17,362 nt of DNA from Calditrichota bacterium (GTDB lineage Bacteria > Zixibacteria > MSB-5A5 > GN15 > FEB-12): positions 1-17,362 of the forward strand of contig DAOWIC010000002.1 in NCBI GenBank assembly GCA_030641085.1, in the 5' to 3' direction. Shown piece after piece: positions 7,972 through 13,767 of this stretch (its first letter is position 1; each line of letters starts with the position of its first letter). A program made the translations under genes and the position numbers. Under the pieces are notes generated by a model, which searched no databases, had not been told where the DNA came from, and saw nothing but the letters and a program-made list of their open reading frames with translations.

Positions 7972-8684
7972 TGAAATTCGGCGTGGTAACATTTCCCGGA
8001 TCCAACTGTGATTACGACGCGTATGCGGCGGTGAAGTTCATCCTCGGGGAAGAAGTCGAGTTTCTATGGCACAAATCCAGCGATCTCCTTGGCTGCGACG
8101 CTATCATTTTGCCGGGTGGGTTCTCTTACGGCGACTATCTTCGCTCAGGCGCCATCGCCAAGTTTTCGCCCATTATGGAAAAGGTGATCGATTTCGGCCA
8201 CAATGGCGGGATGGTGATCGGTATCTGTAACGGATTTCAGATCCTCACCGAATGCGGTCTGCTGCCGGGAGCGTTGATTCGCAATGAGCACTTGCGCTTT
8301 AGCTGCAAATATGTCAATCTGCGGGTAGAAAACGCCGACACCAGTTTCACGCGCTGTTGCGAAAAGGGCGAGCGGCTGCAGATTCCGATTGCCCACGGCG
8401 ACGGCAATTATTATCATTTCGACGGAGAGATCAATAGGCTCGAAGATAACGGCCAGGTTGTGTTCCGGTATGTGAACGCGGCCGGCGACGTGACCGATGA
8501 CGCCAACCCGAACGGCTCGATTGCCAATATCGCCGGGATCATGAACGAACGGGGCAATGTTCTGGGAATGATGCCTCACCCGGAAAGGGCGGTCGAGGAA
8601 ATTCTTGGTTCGGTCGACGGATTGAAGGTGTTTGAGTCGATCCGGGCGACGGTTGGAGCAAAAACCCAGGCGGGAGCGAATTGA
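7971..8684 (+). CDS. purQ: Phosphoribosylformylglycinamidine synthase glutaminase subunit PurQ
   Basis: Class I glutamine amidotransferase supplying ammonia to PurL. The 237-residue protein has the N-terminal F-P-G-S-N-C-D motif, an [15 protein letters not shown] segment, the nucleophile elbow GICNGFQ with Cys86, and the catalytic dyad partners His203 and Glu205 in MMPHPERA. All triad residues are in place and the length is normal. The ATG overlaps the last base of the purS stop (TGATG), a classic coupling arrangement for subunits needed in fixed ratio. The 3' end shares TTGA with the next gene. Confidence 0.97.
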   Translation: MKFGVVTFPGSNCDYDAYAAVKFILGEEVEFLWHKSSDLLGCDAIILPGGFSYGDYLRSGAIAKFSPIMEKVIDFGHNGGMVIGICNGFQILTECGLLPGALIRNEHLRFSCKYVNLRVENADTSFTRCCEKGERLQIPIAHGDGNYYHFDGEINRLEDNGQVVFRYVNAAGDVTDDANPNGSIANIAGIMNERGNVLGMMPHPERAVEEILGSVDGLKVFESIRATVGAKTQAGAN

Positions 8685-8947
8685 AAAGACGCGAACTGAC
8701 ATTCATCATCGTGGCGCTGGTTTTGGGCGCCGTGATCGGCGGCCTGGTCGGCGATATCATCGGCACGTTCCTGCCGGCGGGCGCAGCCAAAACCGTCTTC
8801 ACTAAATCGATTGAAATCGGCTTCAATACAGTTAAGGTTGACCTCTATGCGGTCTCCTTTACCTTTGGATTGTTGCTGAGAATAAATTTTATGTCAATGC
8901 TGGTAGTTATACTGGTGATTATTTACTTTAGATGGTGGTACCTGTAA
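8681..8947 (+). CDS. Small two-helix membrane protein, DUF4321-like
   Basis: An 88-residue protein with a hydrophobic N-terminal helix (about 7-31, Gly-rich: [18 protein letters not shown]), a short polar loop with an aromatic and charged middle ([14 protein letters not shown]), and a second long membrane segment (about 62-87). Size and pattern fit the uncharacterised DUF4321 family of small membrane proteins; I recall the family only by pattern and assign no function. The start is TTG at 8681, sharing TTGA with the purQ stop, with a GGGAG ribosome site at 8672-8676. An ATG-initiated version would lose the first membrane helix, so TTG is the sensible choice. Confidence 0.72.
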   Translation: MKRRELTFIIVALVLGAVIGGLVGDIIGTFLPAGAAKTVFTKSIEIGFNTVKVDLYAVSFTFGLLLRINFMSMLVVILVIIYFRWWYL

Positions 8948-8963
8948 GCCGGGTGACCGCCCT

Positions 8964-8971
8964 GGAAGGTG
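8964..8971 (+). promoter_or_regulatory. Ribosome binding site fixing the tatA start
   Basis: GGAAGGTG, the strongest Shine-Dalgarno match in the window, sits five bases before the ATG at 8977. It decides that ATG as the tatA start over an in-frame upstream GTG that would overlap the preceding gene. Confidence 0.8.
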
Positions 8972-8976
8972 TTATT

Positions 8977-9186
8977 ATGTTTGGCATGGGACCCTGGGAA
9001 CTGCTGCTGGTCTTTCTGGCGATCCTGCTTCTGTTCGGCGCCAAGAGACTGCCCGATATTGCTCAAGGGTTGGGCAAGGGGATTCGTGAATTCCGCAAGG
9101 CCATGAAGGACACAACCGACGAGATCAAAGGCTCGCTCGACGAAAAACCCCCGACCAAAGACAAGGACGACAAGTCCGACAAGTAG
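8977..9186 (+). CDS. tatA: Sec-independent protein translocase subunit TatA
   Basis: Pore-forming subunit of the twin-arginine pathway, which exports folded proteins carrying RR signal peptides. The 69-residue protein has the standard plan: a short periplasmic N terminus, one membrane helix (about 6-20), the F-G hinge, then the amphipathic helix K-R-L-P-D-I-A-Q-G-L-G-K-G-I-R-E-F-R-K and a charged, disordered tail rich in Asp and Lys. It lies 29 nt after the DUF4321-like gene. No tatC or tatB is in the window. The high Lys/Asp tail is usual for TatA/E paralogues; whether this is the only TatA in the cell cannot be seen. Confidence 0.95.
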   Translation: MFGMGPWELLLVFLAILLLFGAKRLPDIAQGLGKGIREFRKAMKDTTDEIKGSLDEKPPTKDKDDKSDK

Positions 9187-9206
9187 GTAGTCGCGGGCAC
9201 GAATCA

Positions 9207-9656
9207 ATGGACGCCATGTTTACCAAAGAGAAGATCGAGCAGGTCGGGTCGGTTCTCGGTGCGGACAAAGTCTCGAAAGAGAAGGATCGCTATCGCCTGA
9301 AGATCGTCAATCGGGAGGATAAGCGCAGTCTCTCGCTGGAGATTTTTCCCGAGACGACTCTGGGCAAGACGCGCGGAGCGCTGGTAGTGGTCTACACCGG
9401 CAACTCCCATATCCAGCTTCACAACTGCACCGGATTCGTTGTGTCGGAAGAACTGGGGGAAGTTACCTTTGTAGCCGAGTGCGGCGGACGCCTGAGCGGA
9501 CTGGTGGTGGAGAGGGGAGCATCCTGCTCGCAGTATGCGAACATCGATCGCCAGTTGATCTCATCCGACTTCACCCAGTTGGGGGTGGAGGTAATGTTGT
9601 CCGGGGTGGCCCTGTCGCTCGCGGAGGACATACTTTCCTCCGAAGACGAAGAATAG
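9207..9656 (+). CDS. Hypothetical protein, beta-rich, last gene of the operon
   Basis: I do not recognise this 149-residue protein. It has no signal peptide or membrane helix, so it should be cytosolic. The pattern suggests an N-terminal helix (residues 4-20), a run of short beta strands (RYRLKIVN, RSLSLEIF, ALVVVYTG, FVVSEELGEVTFVAE, LSGLVVE), then a mixed C-terminal helix ending in an acidic tail (SSEDEE). Three cysteines (in HNCTG, AECGG and ASCSQ) are spread over the centre but form no CxxC motif. Base composition and codon use resemble its neighbours, so it looks native and expressed. The start could be ATG at 9207 or at 9216; neither has a good ribosome site. It lies 20 nt after tatA and just before the operon terminator. 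Confidence 0.75.
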   Translation: MDAMFTKEKIEQVGSVLGADKVSKEKDRYRLKIVNREDKRSLSLEIFPETTLGKTRGALVVVYTGNSHIQLHNCTGFVVSEELGEVTFVAECGGRLSGLVVERGASCSQYANIDRQLISSDFTQLGVEVMLSGVALSLAEDILSSEDEE

Positions 9657-9681
9657 CGCCTTTACCAAAAATATCAGACAC

Positions 9682-9716
9682 AAAAAAGCCGTCGCTTTAT
9701 ACGCGACGGCTTTTTT
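9682..9716. terminator. Bidirectional rho-independent terminator
   Basis: GCCGTCGC (9688-9695) pairs with GCGACGGC (9703-9710) across a 7-nt loop. A run of six A (9682-9687) lies on the left and six T (9711-9716) on the right. The T tract ends plus-strand transcription of the long operon, and the A tract serves the minus-strand kinase operon, whose last codon is at 9732-9734. The two operons converge here. Confidence 0.93.
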
Positions 9717-9731
9717 CATATCCCCTCGGTC

Positions 9732-12203
9732 TCATGTCGCAAATGATTCCACAAAGTCCTGCAGGTCAACCATAATCTCGCTCGCCTTCTGGTAGCGCTG
9801 AGCCGGATCTTTCTGAAGCGTCCTGGCAATTATATGGTCAAACAGCAGCGGAATTTGCGGGTTGACATTAGACGGCTTCTCCGGATCGTGATTAACGATA
9901 GCGTAGATCAGTGAGGTAAGATTCTCGCCTTTAAACGGCCTGCGGCCGAGCAACAATTCGTACATCACGACGCCCAGCGAGAACAAATCGGATCGCTGGT
10001 CGACTTTCTGACCTTTGAGCTGCTCCGGCGAGATGTAGTTGGGCGTACCCATAGCGATACCGGTCTTGGTCATCGAGTTCGAGTCGACTCGGGCGATACC
10101 GTAATCCATCACCTTCACCGTGTAATCTTCCATTACCATGATATTGGCGGGTTTGATATCGCGATGGACAATACCCCGCTGGTGGGCGTACTCAAGGGCG
10201 CTGCATATCTGGATGATGATCCTTGAGATAATTCTGTAATTGAATTTCGTCTTCTTCTTGATCATATCCTCAAGCGTCCGACCCTTGATATATTCCATGG
10301 CGATATACTGTAACTGATTCTCAGAACCGACATCGTAGATGGTGACAATATTCGGGTGCGATAGCTTGCCCGCGGCCTGAGCCTCGCGGAACAGGCGCTC
10401 TCTCAGCTCTTCCATTTCGGCCGGGTCATTGACAAAGTCGAGGCGGATAGTCTTGAGGGCCACCGGACGGTTGATCGCCGGATCGACACCCATGTAGACA
10501 TGGCCCATAGCGCCCTTGCCGAGCGTGCCGGTCACCTGGTATCGTCCGAGGTGCTTCAGCTCTCCGGACGGGTAGCGTATTTCTCCGCTGGGAGCGACAC
10601 CACCCGAGTCAGTCGCCATATGGGTCTCAAAGCCCGACAGAGGCTCATGTTCGTCGGTAGACTCCGTCGGTTCCTCCGCGACCGGTGGTTCCTCCGGCGT
10701 CATGCTGGTTTCAGCATGTGAGATTTCATCCGACGGCATGGGTGTGGCCGAGGTCTTATCGATCTGATCATCAATGTCGATGGCTTGGTGATCATCGGGG
10801 AAAACATTGCCGCTGTTAGACGTGAGTATGGCCGTGGCGATATTGTCCGGATCGGTTTCTTTGCTTTTGATTTCACGAACCGGGATATCCGCTTTTTTCT
10901 CTTTCTCTTTGGAGGTGAGGACTTTTGCCCTGGCGTCACTTTTGTTCTTCTGTTCCGCCTTGACGTTTATCTCGCCGGTAATAAGCTCCGACTCGAGGAA
11001 GGGCGAAGCGATAATAAACAGCCCGAGTTCCAACGCGATATAGACCGTCTCGACGATCAGCGTGAAGGAACTGAAAAGGAAGTAGTTGACGTTAGCCAGA
11101 ATGAACAGTCCGCCCAGAAGAATCAGGCTGCGATTGAGCATAGAGACTTGCGGCAACACGAAGGCACAGAGACCGCCGATGATAAATAGCGCCAGCAGGT
11201 TTATCATGGCCTGATTTTTGGCAGGGGTCAGGAAATTCTGATTGACGATGTTTTCAGCCACCGCCGCCTTGACATGCGACCGGAGTATCTGGTCACTGAC
11301 AGGAGTAGTGAAAGTCTGATTGGCGGCAAACCGATCGACATCGATAATGACGAGCTTTCCTTTTAGTTGCTCGAACTTAAAACCGTCGGCCAGAATATTC
11401 GCCACAGAGAGGGTCTTGAAGCTGTTCTCGGAAGGGAAATTGATGAACATCTCCGACTTGCTATTAATGGGGATGACAGCCTTGCCACCGAGACGGATCT
11501 CCTTGCCCTCGGTGACCTGTATCTCGCCGGGATTTACGCCCAGCTTAACGGCCGCGCCGAGAAGGGCCTGAGAAGGATAGTAGTAGCCCTCGTAGTTCAT
11601 CAAAAGCGGCTGATGTCTCAGGATCCGGTCATCGTCCAGTGCAATATAGTCGAACCCGAGACAGGGATCGTCATCCAGCAGCTTTTCGGCCGGCATGAAT
11701 ACCCGGCGCACCTGCAAGGACGAATTTTCATCCATAATTCCCAGTGGATTATCTATCACGACCGAGTAGTCAAACAGGTGGTTCGGATTGTTGGTCCGGT
11801 TATCTCGGAAGCTGGCCAGGGCGATATCATACGGGATTACCAGATTATCGATCCAGGAGAGTTGTTCGGCCAGAATCTCAGTATTGCCGGCCGAATCCTG
11901 GGTGATATCGGAAGCGAGTTCGAAATCCAGAAGTATCGCTCCCGGTTCGGCACCGGCCACGGCCGATACCAGGTCGGCGATCAGATCATGTCCCCAGGGC
12001 CAGTTACCGTATTCGTCCTGTGTCCGACCGTCAATAGTCGCGATGACGACATTGGGCCGCACACCTTCTTCGGCGGTTACGCTTAAGAGAAAATCATCAA
12101 CAGACCGCTGCAGGCTTTCCATCGGGCCGAAGTTATTTATGTGTAAAACAGCAACGAAGACCGAAATCAGCAGAAACAAAATGTATGAAGCGTATTTTTG
12201 CAT
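9732..12203 (-). CDS. CHASE2-sensor transmembrane Ser/Thr protein kinase
   Basis: Membrane receptor kinase of 823 residues. An N-terminal helix (5-22) leads to an extracytoplasmic CHASE2-type sensor (about 30-325, with V-V-I-A-T-I-D-G-R-T and the A-I-L-L-D-F-E strand), three membrane helices (about 334-352, 358-377, 381-400), a 150-residue cytosolic linker rich in Ser, Thr, Pro and acidic residues, and a PknB-like (Hanks) kinase domain (555-820). Kinase residues are intact: G562/G564 of the P-loop, Lys584, Glu607 of helix C, HRD with Asp682, N687, and D700-Y-G in place of the usual DFG, then GTPNYISPEQ. It should autophosphorylate and phosphorylate Thr/Ser on targets. A GAGG ribosome site lies five bases before the ATG. 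It is third in an operon with an FHA protein, a natural reader of its product. Signal sensed is unknown. Confidence 0.94.
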   Translation of the reverse strand: MQKYASYILFLLISVFVAVLHINNFGPMESLQRSVDDFLLSVTAEEGVRPNVVIATIDGRTQDEYGNWPWGHDLIADLVSAVAGAEPGAILLDFELASDITQDSAGNTEILAEQLSWIDNLVIPYDIALASFRDNRTNNPNHLFDYSVVIDNPLGIMDENSSLQVRRVFMPAEKLLDDDPCLGFDYIALDDDRILRHQPLLMNYEGYYYPSQALLGAAVKLGVNPGEIQVTEGKEIRLGGKAVIPINSKSEMFINFPSENSFKTLSVANILADGFKFEQLKGKLVIIDVDRFAANQTFTTPVSDQILRSHVKAAVAENIVNQNFLTPAKNQAMINLLALFIIGGLCAFVLPQVSMLNRSLILLGGLFILANVNYFLFSSFTLIVETVYIALELGLFIIASPFLESELITGEINVKAEQKNKSDARAKVLTSKEKEKKADIPVREIKSKETDPDNIATAILTSNSGNVFPDDHQAIDIDDQIDKTSATPMPSDEISHAETSMTPEEPPVAEEPTESTDEHEPLSGFETHMATDSGGVAPSGEIRYPSGELKHLGRYQVTGTLGKGAMGHVYMGVDPAINRPVALKTIRLDFVNDPAEMEELRERLFREAQAAGKLSHPNIVTIYDVGSENQLQYIAMEYIKGRTLEDMIKKKTKFNYRIISRIIIQICSALEYAHQRGIVHRDIKPANIMVMEDYTVKVMDYGIARVDSNSMTKTGIAMGTPNYISPEQLKGQKVDQRSDLFSLGVVMYELLLGRRPFKGENLTSLIYAIVNHDPEKPSNVNPQIPLLFDHIIARTLQKDPAQRYQKASEIMVDLQDFVESFAT

Positions 12204-12215
12204 CGGAACCTCGTT

Positions 12216-12944
12216 CTACCGGCCAAAGCTGAGGCGATTTATGAGCATCTCAGGCAGGTCGGCCTGCGCCATTTTGCTCTGCGCCGCAGCTATGTCGTAC
12301 TCAACTCTATGATATTCAACTTCGTATTCTTCGGTTTCAAAAGTCACATAACAGGCCCGGGGATCATTGTCGCGCGGCTGGCCTACGGAGCCGATATTTA
12401 TCAGGTAGCGGTTATCCTCGCCCGGCAGAAAACTGTGCCCTGCGATAACCCGCGGCAGACCCTCGGCCAGTTCGACAAATATCGTCGGTACATGCGTGTG
12501 ACCGTGAAAGCATATTCTGTCATCGAAACCACCGAACGCCCGCGAGGCTACGTCGGGAGTCAGCAGGTAGTGCCAGCGATCCGGCTCATTCGGAGAGGCG
12601 TGCACCAGGGTGATGTTCTCTACTGATCGCATCATTTCATAATCCGATATAAGGGCCAGCTCGACATCGGTCAGTTGGTCGCGAGTCCAGTCGGCGGCGG
12701 TTCTGGCGGCGGTATTGTAGTTGTCGGTTGAGACCAGCCCCAGCACGGCATATTCATGGTTGCCGATCAACTTGATGTCGCAGTGCTTTTCGATCAGGTG
12801 CAGGCAGGCGACCGGGTCGCTGCCGTAGCCGAGCACATCACCAAGGCAGTGGATCTTATCGACCTTCTGTTTCTCGATATCGCTTAAGACTTCGGTTAAT
12901 GCCTCAAGATTGCCGTGGATGTCCGATATTAAGGCAATTCTCAT
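12216..12944 (-). CDS. Calcineurin-like metallophosphoesterase (MJ0936/YfcE type)
   Basis: Cytosolic two-metal phosphoesterase of 242 residues. All metal-binding motifs are present in order: SDIHGN (Asp8, His10), GDVLGYGSDP (Asp36), GNHE (Asn62, His63), VHASP (His115) and HGHTH (147-151), followed by the I-N-I-G-S-V-G-Q-P-R-D block typical of the SDIHGN subfamily. Characterised relatives hydrolyse phosphodiesters or model phosphomonoesters; the natural substrate is uncertain. I chose the ATG at 12944, which overlaps the FHA stop by one base (TGATG) and has an AGGGA-rich ribosome site; a TTG one codon earlier is possible. It lies between the FHA gene and the kinase gene (12-nt gap), so a role in reversing or tuning kinase signalling is plausible but not shown. 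Confidence 0.92.
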   Translation of the reverse strand: MRIALISDIHGNLEALTEVLSDIEKQKVDKIHCLGDVLGYGSDPVACLHLIEKHCDIKLIGNHEYAVLGLVSTDNYNTAARTAADWTRDQLTDVELALISDYEMMRSVENITLVHASPNEPDRWHYLLTPDVASRAFGGFDDRICFHGHTHVPTIFVELAEGLPRVIAGHSFLPGEDNRYLINIGSVGQPRDNDPRACYVTFETEEYEVEYHRVEYDIAAAQSKMAQADLPEMLINRLSFGR

Positions 12945-13639
12945 CAATCTTTCCCTTCGACGAACTTGAACGTTGTCTTGCCGACGGTGATAAGGTCGCC
13001 GTTCTTGAGCATGATCTGGCTGACGTCCTCACCGTTCACCTTGGTCTTGCCTTTCTTGCCAAGATTCAACAGGCTGTAGCTGTTGTTTTCCCGGGTTATT
13101 TTGGCCTGTATACCGGACAACCAGAAGCCTTTGGCCTTGACATGAACAAACTTGGCCTTGCCGATAGTGGTAACATCGCGGTCGATTTTGTATTCGGAGA
13201 ACTCCGCGTTTTCCTCGCCGATCAGCACCGAGCCACCATATCTGTTGACGATCTGACGTTCGATCTTGTCGTTTTCCAGCATTTTCTTCTGCTGTTTGGT
13301 CCGAAGTACCATGGTGCCGTCAAAATTGGCCGGCGACTCCTGGCCATGCTCAGCCTCAGCATGATAGACGAGGGAATATTTGCCGATCGTGATCACGTCA
13401 CTGTCGCGCAGTATCTCCTCAGAGATTTTACGATTGTTGACAAACGTTCCGTTGAGGGACTCGTTGTCGATCACCACGGCGGCGTTGTTGTTGAATTCGA
13501 TCAGCGCATGTTTTCGGGAGACACCCCGGTTTTCGAGTACGATATCGTTGTCGTAGGTGCGGCCTATGCTGATGCGCTTCTTCTCGGTTACGATTTTTTC
13601 GACGACCTTATTGTCGAATTTTACGATAATCTCAGCCAT
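12944..13639 (-). CDS. Tandem FHA-domain protein
   Basis: Soluble 231-residue protein with two forkhead-associated domains, which bind phosphothreonine peptides. FHA1 (about 22-92) is canonical, with G-R27, S41-R42-x-H44, N60s and N63-G64 in place. FHA2 (about 155-228) keeps the fold marks (T-I-G-K, V-N-G-E, G-D-L-I-T-V-G) but has Lys in place of the binding Arg and S-G-I-Q in place of S-R-x-H, so it has probably lost phosphopeptide binding. The linker between them has D-G-T109-M-V-L, a Thr with a +3 Leu that could be a kinase target. An AAAGGA ribosome site (13647-13652) precedes the ATG by seven bases. First gene of the operon with the phosphoesterase and the receptor kinase; likely reader or adaptor for that kinase. 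Confidence 0.92.
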   Translation of the reverse strand: MAEIIVKFDNKVVEKIVTEKKRISIGRTYDNDIVLENRGVSRKHALIEFNNNAAVVIDNESLNGTFVNNRKISEEILRDSDVITIGKYSLVYHAEAEHGQESPANFDGTMVLRTKQQKKMLENDKIERQIVNRYGGSVLIGEENAEFSEYKIDRDVTTIGKAKFVHVKAKGFWLSGIQAKITRENNSYSLLNLGKKGKTKVNGEDVSQIMLKNGDLITVGKTTFKFVEGKD

Positions 13640-13666
13640 AGGTGAATCCTTTCGGTTTACGGGCTG

Positions 13667-13695
13667 ATTATAGTATTTGCCATACGAATACAGAC
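13667..13695 (-). promoter_or_regulatory. Promoter of the FHA-phosphoesterase-kinase operon
   Basis: On the minus strand a perfect TATAAT -10 box occupies 13672-13667. The -35 region (13690-13696, reading TGTCTG or GTCTGT) is weak, which hints at activator dependence or regulation. The predicted start is near 13660, giving a leader of about 20 nt that holds the AAAGGA ribosome site. The promoter is back to back with that of dusB. Confidence 0.6.
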
Positions 13696-13725
13696 AGCCA
13701 TTTTCCTTCTCCCGTAGATGTCTGT
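13690..13725. promoter_or_regulatory. Inverted repeat between divergent promoters
   Basis: ACAGACA (13690-13696) and TGTCTGT (13719-13725) are perfect 7-bp inverted arms 22 bases apart, lying between the FHA-operon and dusB promoters. The left arm coincides with the FHA-operon -35 region, and the right arm is eight bases upstream of the dusB -35. Possible binding site for a shared regulator; arms this short could arise by chance in an intergenic region of this size. Confidence 0.3.
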
Positions 13726-13732
13726 TAAGCCC

Positions 13733-13761
13733 TTGGTGTCTAATGGCAACTTGGTTATATT
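13733..13761 (+). promoter_or_regulatory. dusB promoter, placed for a leaderless mRNA
   Basis: TTGGTG (13733-13738), 17 bases, TATATT (13756-13761). The expected transcription start, about seven bases after the -10 box, falls on or next to the A of the dusB ATG at 13768. No Shine-Dalgarno sequence exists between the -10 box and the ATG, so the transcript is predicted to be leaderless. Confidence 0.72.
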
Positions 13762-13767
13762 ATCGGC

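Noticed and set aside
8886..8913. TATACT-like -10 box inside the DUF4321-like gene as a tatA promoter
   Set aside because: No acceptable -35 hexamer at 16-18 bp and the area is simply AT-rich membrane-helix coding.
8932..8976. TatA starting at an upstream GTG, adding 15 residues
   Set aside because: The strong GGAAGGTG site at 8964-8971 points to the ATG at 8977, and TatA proteins begin a few residues before the membrane helix.
11367..12086. A 239-residue plus-strand open frame inside the kinase gene
   Set aside because: Shadow frame over the CHASE2 sensor region, with no ribosome site or family resemblance.
12899..13645. A 248-residue plus-strand open frame over the FHA gene
   Set aside because: Shadow of the FHA coding strand; the minus-strand product has clear FHA motifs and a promoter and ribosome site.
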